A stretch of DNA of 64,000 nucleotides from JACDHG01 sp963815295 (GCA_963815295.1 CAWFFZ010000013.1:62001-126000), one strand, 5' to 3'. Counted from the stretch's first letter, positions 1 to 8,502 are shown. The notes: generated by a model not told the origin, from the letters alone. Numbers and translations are program-made.

Positions 1-402
1 CAGGCTCAGTCGGCGGCCCGCCCACGCCTCGCCGTAGCGGCCATCCCGCCAGAAGGCGTCGTCGGTCTTGGCATGGCGAGGACGGAAGAACAGCGTGGCT
101 TCGCCGTCGTCGATCACCAAGACTGCATCGGACGTCTGGTTGCCGGTGTAGTAGACGTGTGCGGTGTCGGCGCGGAACCGGTAGTCGGTGTCGTTGGCAC
201 GTGGCTTGAGCGGCCCAGCCGGAATGACCAGCCGGTCGCCATGGAACCGCTGCATGAGCTTGTCACGGCGAGCCCGCGCCCACGACGCCACTGGCAGCCG
301 CTCAACCGCGTCGTCGTCATCGCTCCAGCCGTCACGCATGAAGTTGATCAGAGCGTCACTTGCGGGCACGGAATATGTGGCTGGCTGGAAGCGATCAGAC
401 AC
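1..402 (-). CDS. Xaa-Pro aminopeptidase (aminopeptidase P), N-terminal part, cut by window edge
   Basis: The gene starts at a GTG at 402 preceded by GAAGGAG and runs off the left edge of the window, so only about 134 codons are visible. The translated part contains the typical aminopeptidase P N-terminal domain: 'DYRFRADTAHVYYTGNQ' followed by 'EATLFFRPRHAKTDDAFW'. This family cleaves the N-terminal residue from peptides with proline in position 2. The metal-binding pita-bread catalytic domain should lie beyond the edge, so activity cannot be judged. The start lies 8 bp inside the end of the MFS gene read in the same direction, so the two are probably translated together. Confidence 0.85.
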   Translation of the reverse strand, partial: MSDRFQPATYSVPASDALINFMRDGWSDDDDAVERLPVASWARARRDKLMQRFHGDRLVIPAGPLKPRANDTDYRFRADTAHVYYTGNQTSDAVLVIDDGEATLFFRPRHAKTDDAFWRDGRYGEAWAGRRLSL

Positions 403-1657
403 GGGCACTCCTTCGAGAGTCGATGACGTCATTATCCACCTCTCCGCCTGGAGAGGACATCACGGCCTTCAGACGGAGGGCGACGACGACCGCAAATCCG
501 TTGATGGCGACGTGGGCGACCACGAACACGGCGGGCAGGTCGAGTGCCAACAGCACCCCGGCCACCAGCGGTCCGGCGGCGCTGATGCCGGTCCGCACTG
601 CAGCCAACGCCCCCAGCGTCGTGCCTACCATCCCCGCGGGTGCGACTGCCGCCGCCAGAGGGCTGAGCACCGGTGCATACATCGTCTCGCCGACTGCGAA
701 CAGTGCGTACGCCACGACGAAGATCGTGCCGGCCTGCTCGGGAGCCACGAACAAGGCAGCTGCCAACATCAACCAGCTCAGGACCCAGATCGAGCCGACC
801 ACGACCAGCAGCGATGCACCGCTGTGGGAGGCGGTCAACCTGACGACCGCCCACTGCAGGCCGACGATCACCAGACAGTTGACCGCCGCTGCGGTGCCCA
901 CGGTGCTGGGGTCGACCTCGAGCGACTCGAGCGCGAAGGCGGGCAGGCCCGTCTCGAACTGCGCGTAGAAACCGGCCGCGAGCGCCATCGAGACCACCGC
1001 GAGTAGCCGAACCGGGCGGTTCTGGGCGAGCTGGCGGTATGCCGATAGGCCGCTCGTCGACGGGATCAGCGTGTCGCCCGTGGCAACCTGGGGACTGGCG
1101 ACCGCGGCCGTGCGTGCGACCTTGTGTAGCAAGCTGGCGGCCGTGACGAACCCCGCTGCGGAGCCGCAGAAGGCGGTCCACATCCCGCCGGCTACCGACA
1201 GGTCGATCAGGTGTCCGCCGATGAACGCGCCGACGGCCATCCCCAGGGCTAGCGCGGTGAACTGGTACGCGAAGACAGCGCGCCGCTCGTCGGGCTCGAC
1301 GCAGTCGAGGACGAGCACCTGGGTTGCAGGTGCCGACGCGGTGATGGCAGCGCCAAAGAGGGCGATGGCCACGAGGAACGACGCGGGGGTGTCGGCCAGA
1401 CCTAGGCCGATGCTCGCCACCGCTGCCAGCAGCTGGAAGCCGACGGCGATGTGCCCGGCGACGTACCGGTCGGCCAGCCGACCGGCCACCGGTGCGGCGA
1501 TGACCGCACCCAGGCAAAAGACCGTCCCGGTGAGCATGCCGACGAGAGGACCCCAGCCGCGTGCGTCGACGACGTACGCGTACTGGAAGGGCAGGATGAG
1601 CCCCCACCCGAGGCTGCCGGTGAACGACGCTGCTGTGATGAGTCGTGCTCGAGTCAT
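395..1657 (-). CDS. MFS transporter (drug-efflux type)
   Basis: A polytopic membrane protein of about 420 residues with around 12 hydrophobic segments, the usual length for a 12-TM major facilitator. The loop 'AGRLADRYVAGHIAVG' after the second helix corresponds to the MFS motif A region. I chose ATG 1657 because AAAGGTGGG lies 8 bp upstream; a GTG at 1669 in the same frame overlaps that site and is less likely. It is divergent from a MarR regulator with two palindromic sites between them, the classic layout of a MarR-repressed efflux pump. Substrate unknown. Its 3' end overlaps the aminopeptidase P gene. Confidence 0.85.
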   Translation of the reverse strand: MTRARLITAASFTGSLGWGLILPFQYAYVVDARGWGPLVGMLTGTVFCLGAVIAAPVAGRLADRYVAGHIAVGFQLLAAVASIGLGLADTPASFLVAIALFGAAITASAPATQVLVLDCVEPDERRAVFAYQFTALALGMAVGAFIGGHLIDLSVAGGMWTAFCGSAAGFVTAASLLHKVARTAAVASPQVATGDTLIPSTSGLSAYRQLAQNRPVRLLAVVSMALAAGFYAQFETGLPAFALESLEVDPSTVGTAAAVNCLVIVGLQWAVVRLTASHSGASLLVVVGSIWVLSWLMLAAALFVAPEQAGTIFVVAYALFAVGETMYAPVLSPLAAAVAPAGMVGTTLGALAAVRTGISAAGPLVAGVLLALDLPAVFVVAHVAINGFAVVVALRLKAVMSSPGGEVDNDVIDSRRSARV

Positions 1658-1714
1658 GAGAGATCCCACCTTTCATCCGAGGGCGCGGGCCTGTGCCGAG
1701 CGCGGAATTGGATA

Positions 1715-1728
1715 CTTCGATTTCGAAG
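1715..1728. promoter_or_regulatory. Palindromic operator 1 (probable MarR site)
   Basis: CTTCGA-TT-TCGAAG is a perfect 6-bp inverted repeat with a 2-bp centre. It lies in the 131-bp gap between the divergent MFS and MarR genes, nearer the MFS start. A second copy of the core lies 35 bp away (centre to centre). Spaced palindromes of this kind are typical MarR dimer sites; binding by the adjacent regulator is inferred. Confidence 0.7.
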
Positions 1729-1749
1729 TCTATTCTACGGGATGCAATA

Positions 1750-1763
1750 GTTCGAAATCGAAG
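1750..1763. promoter_or_regulatory. Palindromic operator 2 (probable MarR site)
   Basis: TTCGA-AA-TCGAA is the second palindrome of the pair. It is the reverse complement of operator 1, so together 1712-1727 and 1751-1766 also form a 16-bp perfect inverted repeat. It is 26 bp upstream of the MarR start, well placed for autorepression. Confidence 0.7.
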
Positions 1764-1788
1764 TATGTGATGTGGCACACTGCTCGCC

Positions 1789-2310
1789 ATGGTCAGGAAC
1801 CGACCGGCAGGCCCGTCGGCAAGCGAGAACTACCGCAACGACGTCGCCCTGTTTGTGGCGGCCGGCGGGGACGAGTCGGTCCAGCGTGTGATGACCGCAG
1901 TGCATGGCCTGTCACGACGGCTCAACCAGTGGAACGACCGTCAGCTCGCCGATCTCGACATCTCGTCAGGTGAATGGGTGGTGATGAGCCGGCTGGCCCG
2001 TGACGTCGAGGCCAAAGGCCTGACGCCGAGTGCGCTCGCCGACGCCGCCAACGTCGCCCCGTCGTCGATGACGCATCGCCTCGACCGGATGGCCGAGCGA
2101 GGGCTCGTCGAGCGGTTCACCGATCCCGAGAACCGTGTCCGGGTGCGGGTGATGCTCACCGATGCAGGCTGGCAGTTGTTCAAGCTCGCCATTCAGGAGT
2201 CCGACATGCTCGAGTCCGATGTGCTGAGCCCCCTCGGCGCAGCAGACCGCACCAAGCTTGCCGAGCTGCTCGAGCAGGCCATCAACGGCCTCGACGCCGT
2301 CGACACCTGA
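1789..2310 (+). CDS. MarR family transcriptional regulator
   Basis: A 173-residue winged-helix regulator. The DNA-binding part contains 'LTPSALADAANVAPSSMTHR' (recognition helix) and then 'LVERFTDPENRVRVRVMLTD', the wing with its conserved D-x-R. Length and layout match MarR proteins, which bind palindromic DNA as dimers and usually release it when a small phenolic or drug-like ligand binds. It is divergent from the MFS exporter and the gap holds two palindromes, so it probably represses both genes. It ends 8 bp before the end of the convergent downstream gene. Confidence 0.9.
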   Translation: MVRNRPAGPSASENYRNDVALFVAAGGDESVQRVMTAVHGLSRRLNQWNDRQLADLDISSGEWVVMSRLARDVEAKGLTPSALADAANVAPSSMTHRLDRMAERGLVERFTDPENRVRVRVMLTDAGWQLFKLAIQESDMLESDVLSPLGAADRTKLAELLEQAINGLDAVDT

Positions 2311-2318
2311 CAACCACC

Positions 2319-2975
2319 TCAGTGTGCGGCCGGCCAGGCAGGTCGGTCCATCCGCACCCAGCCGCGGTCGGGTACGACGTCCTGGCAGGTCACGGGATAC
2401 CCATCCCGGATGCCGCACGCTGTGGAGGATCCCCGCGAGTGGAAGGTGCTCGTCCAGAAGTACGTACGTGCGCCGAGCTGATGCCGCCAGCCGAAGACAC
2501 GGATCGTCCGGGCGTCGACCCGTTGCACGCCAACCCTCGTGATGACCTCGCGCGTCGCGTTCGAGATGAGCTCGGCAGCGAGACCGTCAGACAGATAGGA
2601 GATGCGGACGTTGCGCTCGGACCCTGGGTGGCCATCTCGGTTGAGCTCGATCACGAAGTTGCGCTGCCACGAGTCGAGGCGGCCCACAGAGAACGGCGAA
2701 ACGGTCTTCACGGTGTAGCTGATGCGAGCGTGGTGTCGGTCTATCACGCGAATCCGGTGGCGGACGCGTGCCATGTCGATCGGCCCGTCGGTGTCGTCTG
2801 CGTCGGTCACCGTGGTCGTGAAGACGGGTCCGTCAGCGGGCAGCTGGGCAGCGCTGCTGGGCAGTGAGGCGAGGAGCGTCATACCGAGAACGCAGCTGGC
2901 GCCGGCAGCCAGCGCTGCGTGCGCCGGTCGGCGCGGTAGTAACCGGAGAAGCGGGACGCGAATAGAGGTGAGCAT
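2319..2975 (-). CDS. Secreted protein of unknown function
   Basis: 218 residues. The N-terminus has an arginine-rich stretch then a hydrophobic run ('ALAAGASCVLGMTLLASL') and A-x-A-type residues near position 43, a signal peptide by composition. The mature part has alternating hydrophobic and polar residues and two cysteines near the C-terminus, suggesting a small beta-rich exported domain. I do not recognise a family. It stands alone, convergent with marR. No strong ribosome-binding site precedes the ATG. Confidence 0.65.
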   Translation of the reverse strand: MLTSIRVPLLRLLPRRPAHAALAAGASCVLGMTLLASLPSSAAQLPADGPVFTTTVTDADDTDGPIDMARVRHRIRVIDRHHARISYTVKTVSPFSVGRLDSWQRNFVIELNRDGHPGSERNVRISYLSDGLAAELISNATREVITRVGVQRVDARTIRVFGWRHQLGARTYFWTSTFHSRGSSTACGIRDGYPVTCQDVVPDRGWVRMDRPAWPAAH

Positions 2976-3110
2976 TGAGCAGGTCCGTTTCGTCGATGCG
3001 GAATGCCTGCCGGTCGACAGGCGGTTCGCACGCTAGGACGTGACGGGGACGGCAGTCAGTGCTCGTGAGGTGCGCTGTGGACAGGCGACGCGCGATGGCG
3101 ACCTGTGGAC

Positions 3111-5861
3111 TCAGCTGCTTTGCTGGCGGTTGGTGCGGTGCCGCTTGAGATCGGTGACGTTCGACGTGTCCGTGGCCTCGGCTGCGGCCGCGACGTTGTT
3201 GTCCCAGAACGCCAAGAAGTCGGGCTCAGTCAGCGGGCGCGCCGTGAGGTACCCCTGCATCAGCGGACAGCCGAGCTGGACGAGCATCCGCCGCTGGGCG
3301 TCTGTCTCCACGCCTTCGGCGACGGTCTGCATCCCGAGGGCGGCCGAGAGGCGTACGACGGCTGATGCGATCTCGGCGTCGACCGGGTCGGTGACCAGGC
3401 CCTCGATGAAGGTTCGGTCGAGCTTGACCACGTCGATCGGGAAACGCTTCAAGTAGGAAAGTGACGAGTAACCGGTGCCGAAGTCGTCGATCGCGACCCG
3501 GATCCCAAGGCTGCGCAGCGATTCGAGGGTCGACTGAGTCACCCCGGTTTCGCTCATCAGGACGGTCTCAGTGATCTCCAGGCAGAGCTGCGACGCGGGG
3601 AGGCCGGTTGTCTGCAAGATGTGGGCGACTGTCTCGGTAAGTCGGCTCTGCGAGAACTGAAGCGCGGAGAGGTTGACCGACACCGACAGCGGGCGACGCT
3701 CGGGATGGGCGAGGCTCCACTCGCGCGCGGCGCGACAGGAACGCTCGAGGACCCACCGGCCGAGCGGGATGATCAGCCCGGTCTCTTCCGCCAAGGGGAT
3801 GAACTGCTGCGGCCACATGATGCCGCGATCGGGGGAGCGCCATCGGACGAGGGCCTCGGCACCGACCATCTCGCCGCCGTCCGTGACGACGATGGGCTGG
3901 TAGTGCAGCTCCAGCTGGTCCTCGTCGAGGCCAGTTCGCAGGCTCACTTCGAGGTCGAGTCGGGCGCGGGTCTCATGCACGGACTGGTCGGTCGAGACGC
4001 AGTAACAGTTGCGCCCGGCTGCCTTGGCGGCGTACGCAGCGGCATCGACCATCGCGAGTATGTCGTCGCGGTCCTGGGCGTCGCGTGTCAGTCCCACGCC
4101 GATGCTGGCGGACGAGAAGATGTTGTGGCCGTCAACCTCGAACGGCTCCTGCAGCGAGTTGAGGACCCGCTCGGCCGCGAGTGTCACCGCGTCGATGTCG
4201 GCGACGTCCTCGATGAGCACCACGAACTCGTCGCCGGACATCCGGGCTACCGAGTCGACGGGGGACAGGCCGGCCACCAGGCGGTTGGCAACCTGGACGA
4301 GCAGCTTGTCGCCGACCACATGGCCGTACGAGTCGTTCACGAGCTTGAAGCGGTCGAGGTCGAGGAAGAGCAGTCCGTGGTGGATGCCCGTGGACTTCGA
4401 CCGGGTCATCGCGTGGTCGAGGCGCTCGATGAGCAGTCGCCGGTTCGGCAGGCCGGTCAGCTCGTCATGCAGCTGGCGACGCGTCAGCTCGTCTTGGAAC
4501 GCGCGGCGCTCTGTGACGTCGCGGAGCACCAGGACAGCACCGACGTGGACCTCCTCGGCGAGGAGGGGGGTGACGCTGTAGGCGATGTCGAGAGTGTCGC
4601 CGTCGGGAGGGCCCAGCGTGCCGTCCGCGTCCTGCGCGCTCACGCGCTGGGCGACCATGCTCTCGAAGTCGATGGGGACGCGGCGGTGGCGCAGCGTCAG
4701 GGCATCGCGGATGGGACGGCCGATGACACTCACGTCGGTGGCGGCCTTGAGCATTTTCACTGCGGCTGGGTTGACGAACGTGATGCAGGCGTCGAGGTCA
4801 AGTGCGATGACGCCCTCGGTTTGCGAGTTCGTAATCGTGCGGAGCCGCGCGATCACCTCCGCCGATCGGAGTACGTCACCCGCGACACCAGCCAAGGCGA
4901 CCAGCGTTTCGCGATCTCGCTGGTCCCAGTTGGCGAAGCCGCGTCTTTCGCTCACGCGCAAGCGCCTGCCCTGTCCCAGGGGCGCGCTATAGGAGCGTGA
5001 TGTCTCTTCGCCGCCCTCGGGGACGACTTCTGCCACTTTGGCGCCGAGCAGGTCTCGCGTCGCTATCAGCAGGTCATGCTCGACCAGGTCGGGATCGGTA
5101 TGTGTACGCAGCGACGCGATCGCGGCTTGGAGACGCTCGGCATGCCGCCTTGCCGTGATCTCGTTGACGCTGGCTGTGTGGGCTCTCGCAACGAAAACGA
5201 CGAGCCCGAAGACCAAGACCGCAGACCATGGTTGGGCTCCAACACAGATTGCACCGACGCCGCCGAGCGTGACCGCCCCAAGCCAGGGAATCAGGCTCTC
5301 GGTGATCGAGCGCAAGAGTGGAAGGAGCGGCGCGCCCGATGCGAAGGAAACCATGGCGCGCACGATCACGGCGGTGAGCACCGTGACACACATCGCGCCG
5401 ATGATGCCCGCTACCGCGTCGCCCAATGACGGCTGGGTCGACAATGTGCCGCCCAGAGCATGCACTACCCAGATTCCGCATACGGTGGCGAAAAGAATCT
5501 GCCCCAGATTGAAAGCGGTTTTCGTCAGCGGTCGGCGGGTAGCGATGCTGCCCGCCAGTGAGCCGACGGCGACGACCATACAGCTGTAAAGCGGCGGCAG
5601 CAGCAGCAGTATTGGAACGATCAGGACTTCGTCGAGCTGAATACTTTCGACGGCTTTCGTCGTCTTGACCATCCGCTCTGGGCGCGCATGCAAAATCACG
5701 AGCAGCGTCGCCAACAAAAGCGCCGGAGCCCAACTGTCGGACATGTTGGGATCGGGGTAATAGAGCGCCAAGCTCACAACCGCGAGACCCGCCAACACCA
5801 AGGTCGCCGATGTCGCGGCAATGAGCGCGCGGGGCGACGCTGGTGTGCGGGTAGTGTTCAC
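3111..5861 (-). CDS. Membrane-bound GGDEF-EAL protein with PAS domain
   Basis: 916 residues in four parts: a membrane region with several helices (about 10-225), a PAS domain (about 345-455), a GGDEF domain (about 465-625) and an EAL domain (about 640-890). GGDEF domains make cyclic di-GMP and EAL domains hydrolyse it. The cyclase signature reads SGDEF (542-546); the upstream inhibitory-site position reads SPVD (533-536), so the first Arg of RxxD is missing. The EAL half looks intact: EAL at 669-671, then ITE, DDFGTGYSS, VKLD and AEGVET. I infer a phosphodiesterase that may keep some cyclase activity. The membrane part probably senses a signal. It lies just downstream of the SSWD-repeat gene on the same strand. 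Confidence 0.9.
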   Translation of the reverse strand: MNTTRTPASPRALIAATSATLVLAGLAVVSLALYYPDPNMSDSWAPALLLATLLVILHARPERMVKTTKAVESIQLDEVLIVPILLLLPPLYSCMVVAVGSLAGSIATRRPLTKTAFNLGQILFATVCGIWVVHALGGTLSTQPSLGDAVAGIIGAMCVTVLTAVIVRAMVSFASGAPLLPLLRSITESLIPWLGAVTLGGVGAICVGAQPWSAVLVFGLVVFVARAHTASVNEITARRHAERLQAAIASLRTHTDPDLVEHDLLIATRDLLGAKVAEVVPEGGEETSRSYSAPLGQGRRLRVSERRGFANWDQRDRETLVALAGVAGDVLRSAEVIARLRTITNSQTEGVIALDLDACITFVNPAAVKMLKAATDVSVIGRPIRDALTLRHRRVPIDFESMVAQRVSAQDADGTLGPPDGDTLDIAYSVTPLLAEEVHVGAVLVLRDVTERRAFQDELTRRQLHDELTGLPNRRLLIERLDHAMTRSKSTGIHHGLLFLDLDRFKLVNDSYGHVVGDKLLVQVANRLVAGLSPVDSVARMSGDEFVVLIEDVADIDAVTLAAERVLNSLQEPFEVDGHNIFSSASIGVGLTRDAQDRDDILAMVDAAAYAAKAAGRNCYCVSTDQSVHETRARLDLEVSLRTGLDEDQLELHYQPIVVTDGGEMVGAEALVRWRSPDRGIMWPQQFIPLAEETGLIIPLGRWVLERSCRAAREWSLAHPERRPLSVSVNLSALQFSQSRLTETVAHILQTTGLPASQLCLEITETVLMSETGVTQSTLESLRSLGIRVAIDDFGTGYSSLSYLKRFPIDVVKLDRTFIEGLVTDPVDAEIASAVVRLSAALGMQTVAEGVETDAQRRMLVQLGCPLMQGYLTARPLTEPDFLAFWDNNVAAAAEATDTSNVTDLKRHRTNRQQSS

Positions 5862-5920
5862 GGTTGGGCTGGCACCTCTACAAATTGAGACTGGTGGTGG
5901 TGGTCACGCCCCGCGAGATG

Positions 5921-6229
5921 TTAGTCCCAGGACGAGGTCTTGTCCCATGAGCTGGTCTTTCCGGCGTTGCTTGAGCCTGTCAGATCCCATGAGCTGGTCT
6001 TGCCGGCGTTGCTTGAGCCTGTCAGATCCCATGAGCTGGTCTTGCCGGCGTTCGAGCCGGTCAGGTCCCAGGACGACGTACGGGCGGAGTTCGACCCCAC
6101 CACGGACTTGTCCCACGAGGAAGTCTTTCCACCCCATGCCTCCGTGGACGTGCTGCCCAGGGTGAGGGCTGCAGTCGCGGCGATGGCGAGGGCGGTTGAG
6201 GACAGGCGGCGGTAATTGATCTTACGCAT
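5921..6229 (-). CDS. Small secreted SSWD-repeat protein
   Basis: 102 residues from ATG 6229; a longer in-frame reading exists, but this start precedes a clean signal peptide (about 1-31, ending T-E-A). The mature chain is almost entirely low-complexity repeat: six copies of TSSWD, three of them in 13-14-residue units of the form KTSSWDLTGSSNAG, and the protein ends exactly on SSWD. No catalytic domain is present. Trp-Asp-rich short repeats could stick to cell wall or polysaccharide or self-assemble, but that is a guess. The next gene on this strand, 59 bp on, is the GGDEF-EAL protein, so a biofilm or surface role under c-di-GMP is possible but unproven. Confidence 0.7.
   Translation of the reverse strand: MRKINYRRLSSTALAIAATAALTLGSTSTEAWGGKTSSWDKSVVGSNSARTSSWDLTGSNAGKTSSWDLTGSSNAGKTSSWDLTGSSNAGKTSSWDKTSSWD
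5945..6067. repeat. 42-bp tandem repeat inside the SSWD gene
   Basis: Three consecutive units begin at 5945, 5987 and 6029 with CCCATGAGCTGGTCTT. The first two are 42 bp and differ by one base; the third is shortened by 3 bp and more diverged. The unit encodes 14 residues, so copy-number change keeps the frame and would only alter the length of the repeat protein. Confidence 0.9.
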
Positions 6230-6241
6230 GAGGGGTCCTTG

Positions 6242-6496
6242 CTGTGAGGGGTGACGAGGACGACAGGCTGTCGTCCTCGCTCCCACAGCATGGCAGCGCG
6301 AAGCCAAAAAGGTGAGCACTCAGCGAAGAATTTTCCGCCTCTTGTCCGGTTAATACCGGAATGTCGACGAAGAAAATCTACTCAGTAGTGACATCTTCTC
6401 ATTGCGAAGAACGTGGAGTCCCGTGCACGGACTTGAAGCAGTGTGTTTTCGGGTTGAGCATCATTTCGACGAGCTATGTTTCGTCACCCCTCACAG
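6242..6496. repeat. 16-bp perfect inverted repeat flanking the SSWD promoter region
   Basis: CTGTGAGGGGTGACGA at 6242-6257 is the exact reverse complement of 6481-6496. The left copy lies 12 bp upstream of the SSWD start codon; the right copy is 192 bp upstream of the ArsR-type start. The 223 bp between them carry no gene. They could be two copies of a regulator site facing opposite ways or the ends of a small lost element; no transposase is present. Confidence 0.75.
6255..6279 (-). promoter_or_regulatory. Strong hairpin in the SSWD leader
   Basis: CGAGGACGACAG (6255-6266) is the perfect complement of CTGTCGTCCTCG (6268-6279). CTGTG/CACAG at 6242-6246 and 6284-6288 can extend the stem with a bulge. 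In the SSWD transcript it would sit 25-50 nt before the ATG, where it could block or modulate translation or act as a leader terminator. No known riboswitch consensus is recognisable. Confidence 0.55.
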
Positions 6497-6688
6497 GCGA
6501 CTTGGTGACAGATTGTCATGCTGCCCGTTGAGTGCTCAGGCAATCTGATCACAATCAGCCGAACGGTTGATCAGCCCCTCAGCCAGTTGACCAACCAACG
6601 AAATGAAGCGTTAAGAGTCATGAAAATGACGAAAATAAGTTCCACAAGAACTCTTGCGCAAGGATGCTTGTGCGACTACCTTCGGGTC

Positions 6689-7255
6689 ATGAAGACCGAA
6701 CCAGTCCGCGTCGACGCATCGAGGATTGCGGCGCTTCACCATCCACTGCGCCGCCGGCTCGTCGAACTGATGTCGCTGAGTGGACCTGCCACGGCGAGCC
6801 AGTTGGCCCAGCACACAGACCAGCACGTCGGAAATGTCAGCCACCATTTGAAGATGCTGTACAAGGCCGGCCTGATCGAAGCGGCCCCGGAGCTCGCCCG
6901 TGACAAGAGGGAGCGGTGGTGGCGCCATGTCCCGCTTGCGATGAGCTGGTCTGTCGCCGACATGACGAGTTCCACCGACCACATGATCGCCGAGGCAGCC
7001 GAGCAGGAGAATCTGGCCCACCACGTCGAAAAGGTGCGTCAGTGGTTCGACCGGCGTGACAGCTACACCACCGAATGGGTCCGCGCGGCATACTCCACCG
7101 ACAAATGGCTCCAGCTCACGCCCGACGAGCTCGACGAGCTGGGTCGGCGGCTCGTCGAGGCTATTCGTGAGTTCGCCGAGGAGGTTCGCCTCGATGACGG
7201 CCGCGCCCGGGAGCCCGTCTTCATCTTCAGCTACGCAGTCCCAGCACAACCATGA
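6689..7255 (+). CDS. ArsR-type winged-helix transcriptional regulator
   Basis: 188 residues from ATG 6689 (MKTEPVRVDASRIAAL); the frame stays open to 6518 but the extra N-terminus is not domain-like. The winged helix is clear: 'HHPLRRRLVELMSLSGPAT', then 'ASQLAQHTDQHVGNVSHHLK', then 'LIEAAPELARDKRERWWRHV'. The C-terminal half is helical and acidic, as in the YdfF/HTH_20 group and not the metal-sensing ArsR proteins, and I see no metal-binding Cys pair. The stop overlaps the start of an MFS gene by 4 bp (ATGA), so the pair is one operon and the regulator probably controls its own exporter. Confidence 0.85.
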   Translation: MKTEPVRVDASRIAALHHPLRRRLVELMSLSGPATASQLAQHTDQHVGNVSHHLKMLYKAGLIEAAPELARDKRERWWRHVPLAMSWSVADMTSSTDHMIAEAAEQENLAHHVEKVRQWFDRRDSYTTEWVRAAYSTDKWLQLTPDELDELGRRLVEAIREFAEEVRLDDGRAREPVFIFSYAVPAQP

Positions 7256-8502
7256 CCGCCCTCGGCGAACAGTATGTCGACGTCCCGCCGTTCGCCCGCG
7301 ACCGTCGGGTGCAGGCGTGGGTGGCGTCGGTCGGTATCTCCCAAGCAGGGGACGTCGCGTGGACAATCGGGTTGGCGTGGAGCGCCGCACAGATCGGCAC
7401 GGCAGCCGAAACCGGGTTCGTCGTAGGCATTGGCACATTGCCTCGTGCTGCGGTTCTGCTGTTCGGTGGTGCCCTTGCCGACCGCCTCGACGCGCGACGC
7501 ACGATGGTCCTCGCGAACCTCGGTCGGATCCTCGTCCTGCTCGCCGGCGCGGCGATCGCGACGACAGCCGGCCTCACGATCTGGCTGTTGGCCACTGTGG
7601 CCGTGCTGTTCGGCGTGCTCGACGCGATCTACCAGCCGGCGTCCAGCACGATGCCACGACAGATGGTGCGGGTTGACGACCTCGTGGCGACCTCGGCGAT
7701 GTTCCAACTGGCCAACCGGATCGGGGTCTTCGTCGGCGCACCCGCAGGTGGCTTCCTGGTGGCGTTCGGCGGCATCGAGCTCGTCATGATCGTCGACGCC
7801 GCGTCGTTTGTCCTCTTGTCGGTGCTGCTGGCCGGATGGTTGAAGCCGCGCTTTCCCCGCGCCCTGTCGAAGGGTGCGTCCGTGCTCGCCGACCTCCGCG
7901 CCGGTTGGACCTACCTGCGCCGGTCGCCGAACGTGCGCACCTTGGTCCTCGCGTTGTCGGGGTTGAACTTGTTCGTCGGTCCGTTGACAGCGGTCGGGCT
8001 CGTGCTGCGGACCGAGGATGCCGGCTGGAGCGCTCCGAGTCTTGGTCTGTTCCAGGCCTGCATCGGAGTCGGCGCCGCCGTCGGGGCTATTGCTGCGATA
8101 AGGTGGCGCCCCCACAGACCTGCCAGGTCTGGCCTTCTCATCCTCGCTGTCCAGGCGGCTGCGTGCAGCGTGATCGGGTTCGCGTCGTATGCCGGCATCG
8201 TGGCGGCGATGCTGGTCGTGGGCGTGACGGCCGGGCTGGCCTCGGCCTACACCTCGGGTGCGTTCCAGGCGAGCGTCGACCCGACGTACCTCGGCCGGAT
8301 GGGGTCGATGATTGCGCTGACTGACGATGCGTTGATGCCGGTGATGATGGTGGCGTTTGCGGCCTTCGCCGGCGCGGCCAGTCTGACGCTGGCCTGCGTG
8401 ACGCTCTCGGTGATGTTCGCCGCTCTCGTCATCTGGTCAGCCGGTAGGCCGTACATCGACTTCGCTGCTGAGCAGCGGGAGGCCGAGCTTCGGACGGTCT
8501 GA
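7252..8502 (+). CDS. MFS transporter, EntS-like group
   Basis: 416 residues with about 12 hydrophobic helices. 'LFGGALADRLDARRTMVLAN' is MFS motif A between helices 2 and 3, and 'DAIYQPASSTMPRQMV' is typical of the MFS_3 (EntS/macrolide efflux) branch. This group exports siderophores, macrolides and similar molecules; the substrate here is unknown. It is translationally coupled to the upstream regulator (ATGA overlap) and ends immediately before the convergent DUF1501 gene. Confidence 0.85.
   Translation: MTALGEQYVDVPPFARDRRVQAWVASVGISQAGDVAWTIGLAWSAAQIGTAAETGFVVGIGTLPRAAVLLFGGALADRLDARRTMVLANLGRILVLLAGAAIATTAGLTIWLLATVAVLFGVLDAIYQPASSTMPRQMVRVDDLVATSAMFQLANRIGVFVGAPAGGFLVAFGGIELVMIVDAASFVLLSVLLAGWLKPRFPRALSKGASVLADLRAGWTYLRRSPNVRTLVLALSGLNLFVGPLTAVGLVLRTEDAGWSAPSLGLFQACIGVGAAVGAIAAIRWRPHRPARSGLLILAVQAAACSVIGFASYAGIVAAMLVVGVTAGLASAYTSGAFQASVDPTYLGRMGSMIALTDDALMPVMMVAFAAFAGAASLTLACVTLSVMFAALVIWSAGRPYIDFAAEQREAELRTV

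Larger units (their letters stand above)
6230..6688. other. 459-bp divergent intergenic region
   Basis: Lies between the SSWD gene (minus) and the ArsR-type regulator (plus). It is clearly AT-richer than its surroundings. It holds the long inverted repeat and hairpin listed separately and several further operator-like elements: TCCGGT-N4-ACCGGA near 6345-6360, a palindrome centred on CGTGCAC near 6416-6432, a one-mismatch inverted repeat GGTTGATCA/TGACCAACC (6565-6573 and 6588-6596), and CTTGCGCAAG (6652-6661). No further coding region is convincing. Confidence 0.6.

Noticed and set aside
6481..6496. CGTCACCCCTCACAG as another copy of the island palindrome
   Set aside because: It lacks the GGGTGA half at the right spacing; it belongs to the separate 16-bp inverted repeat.
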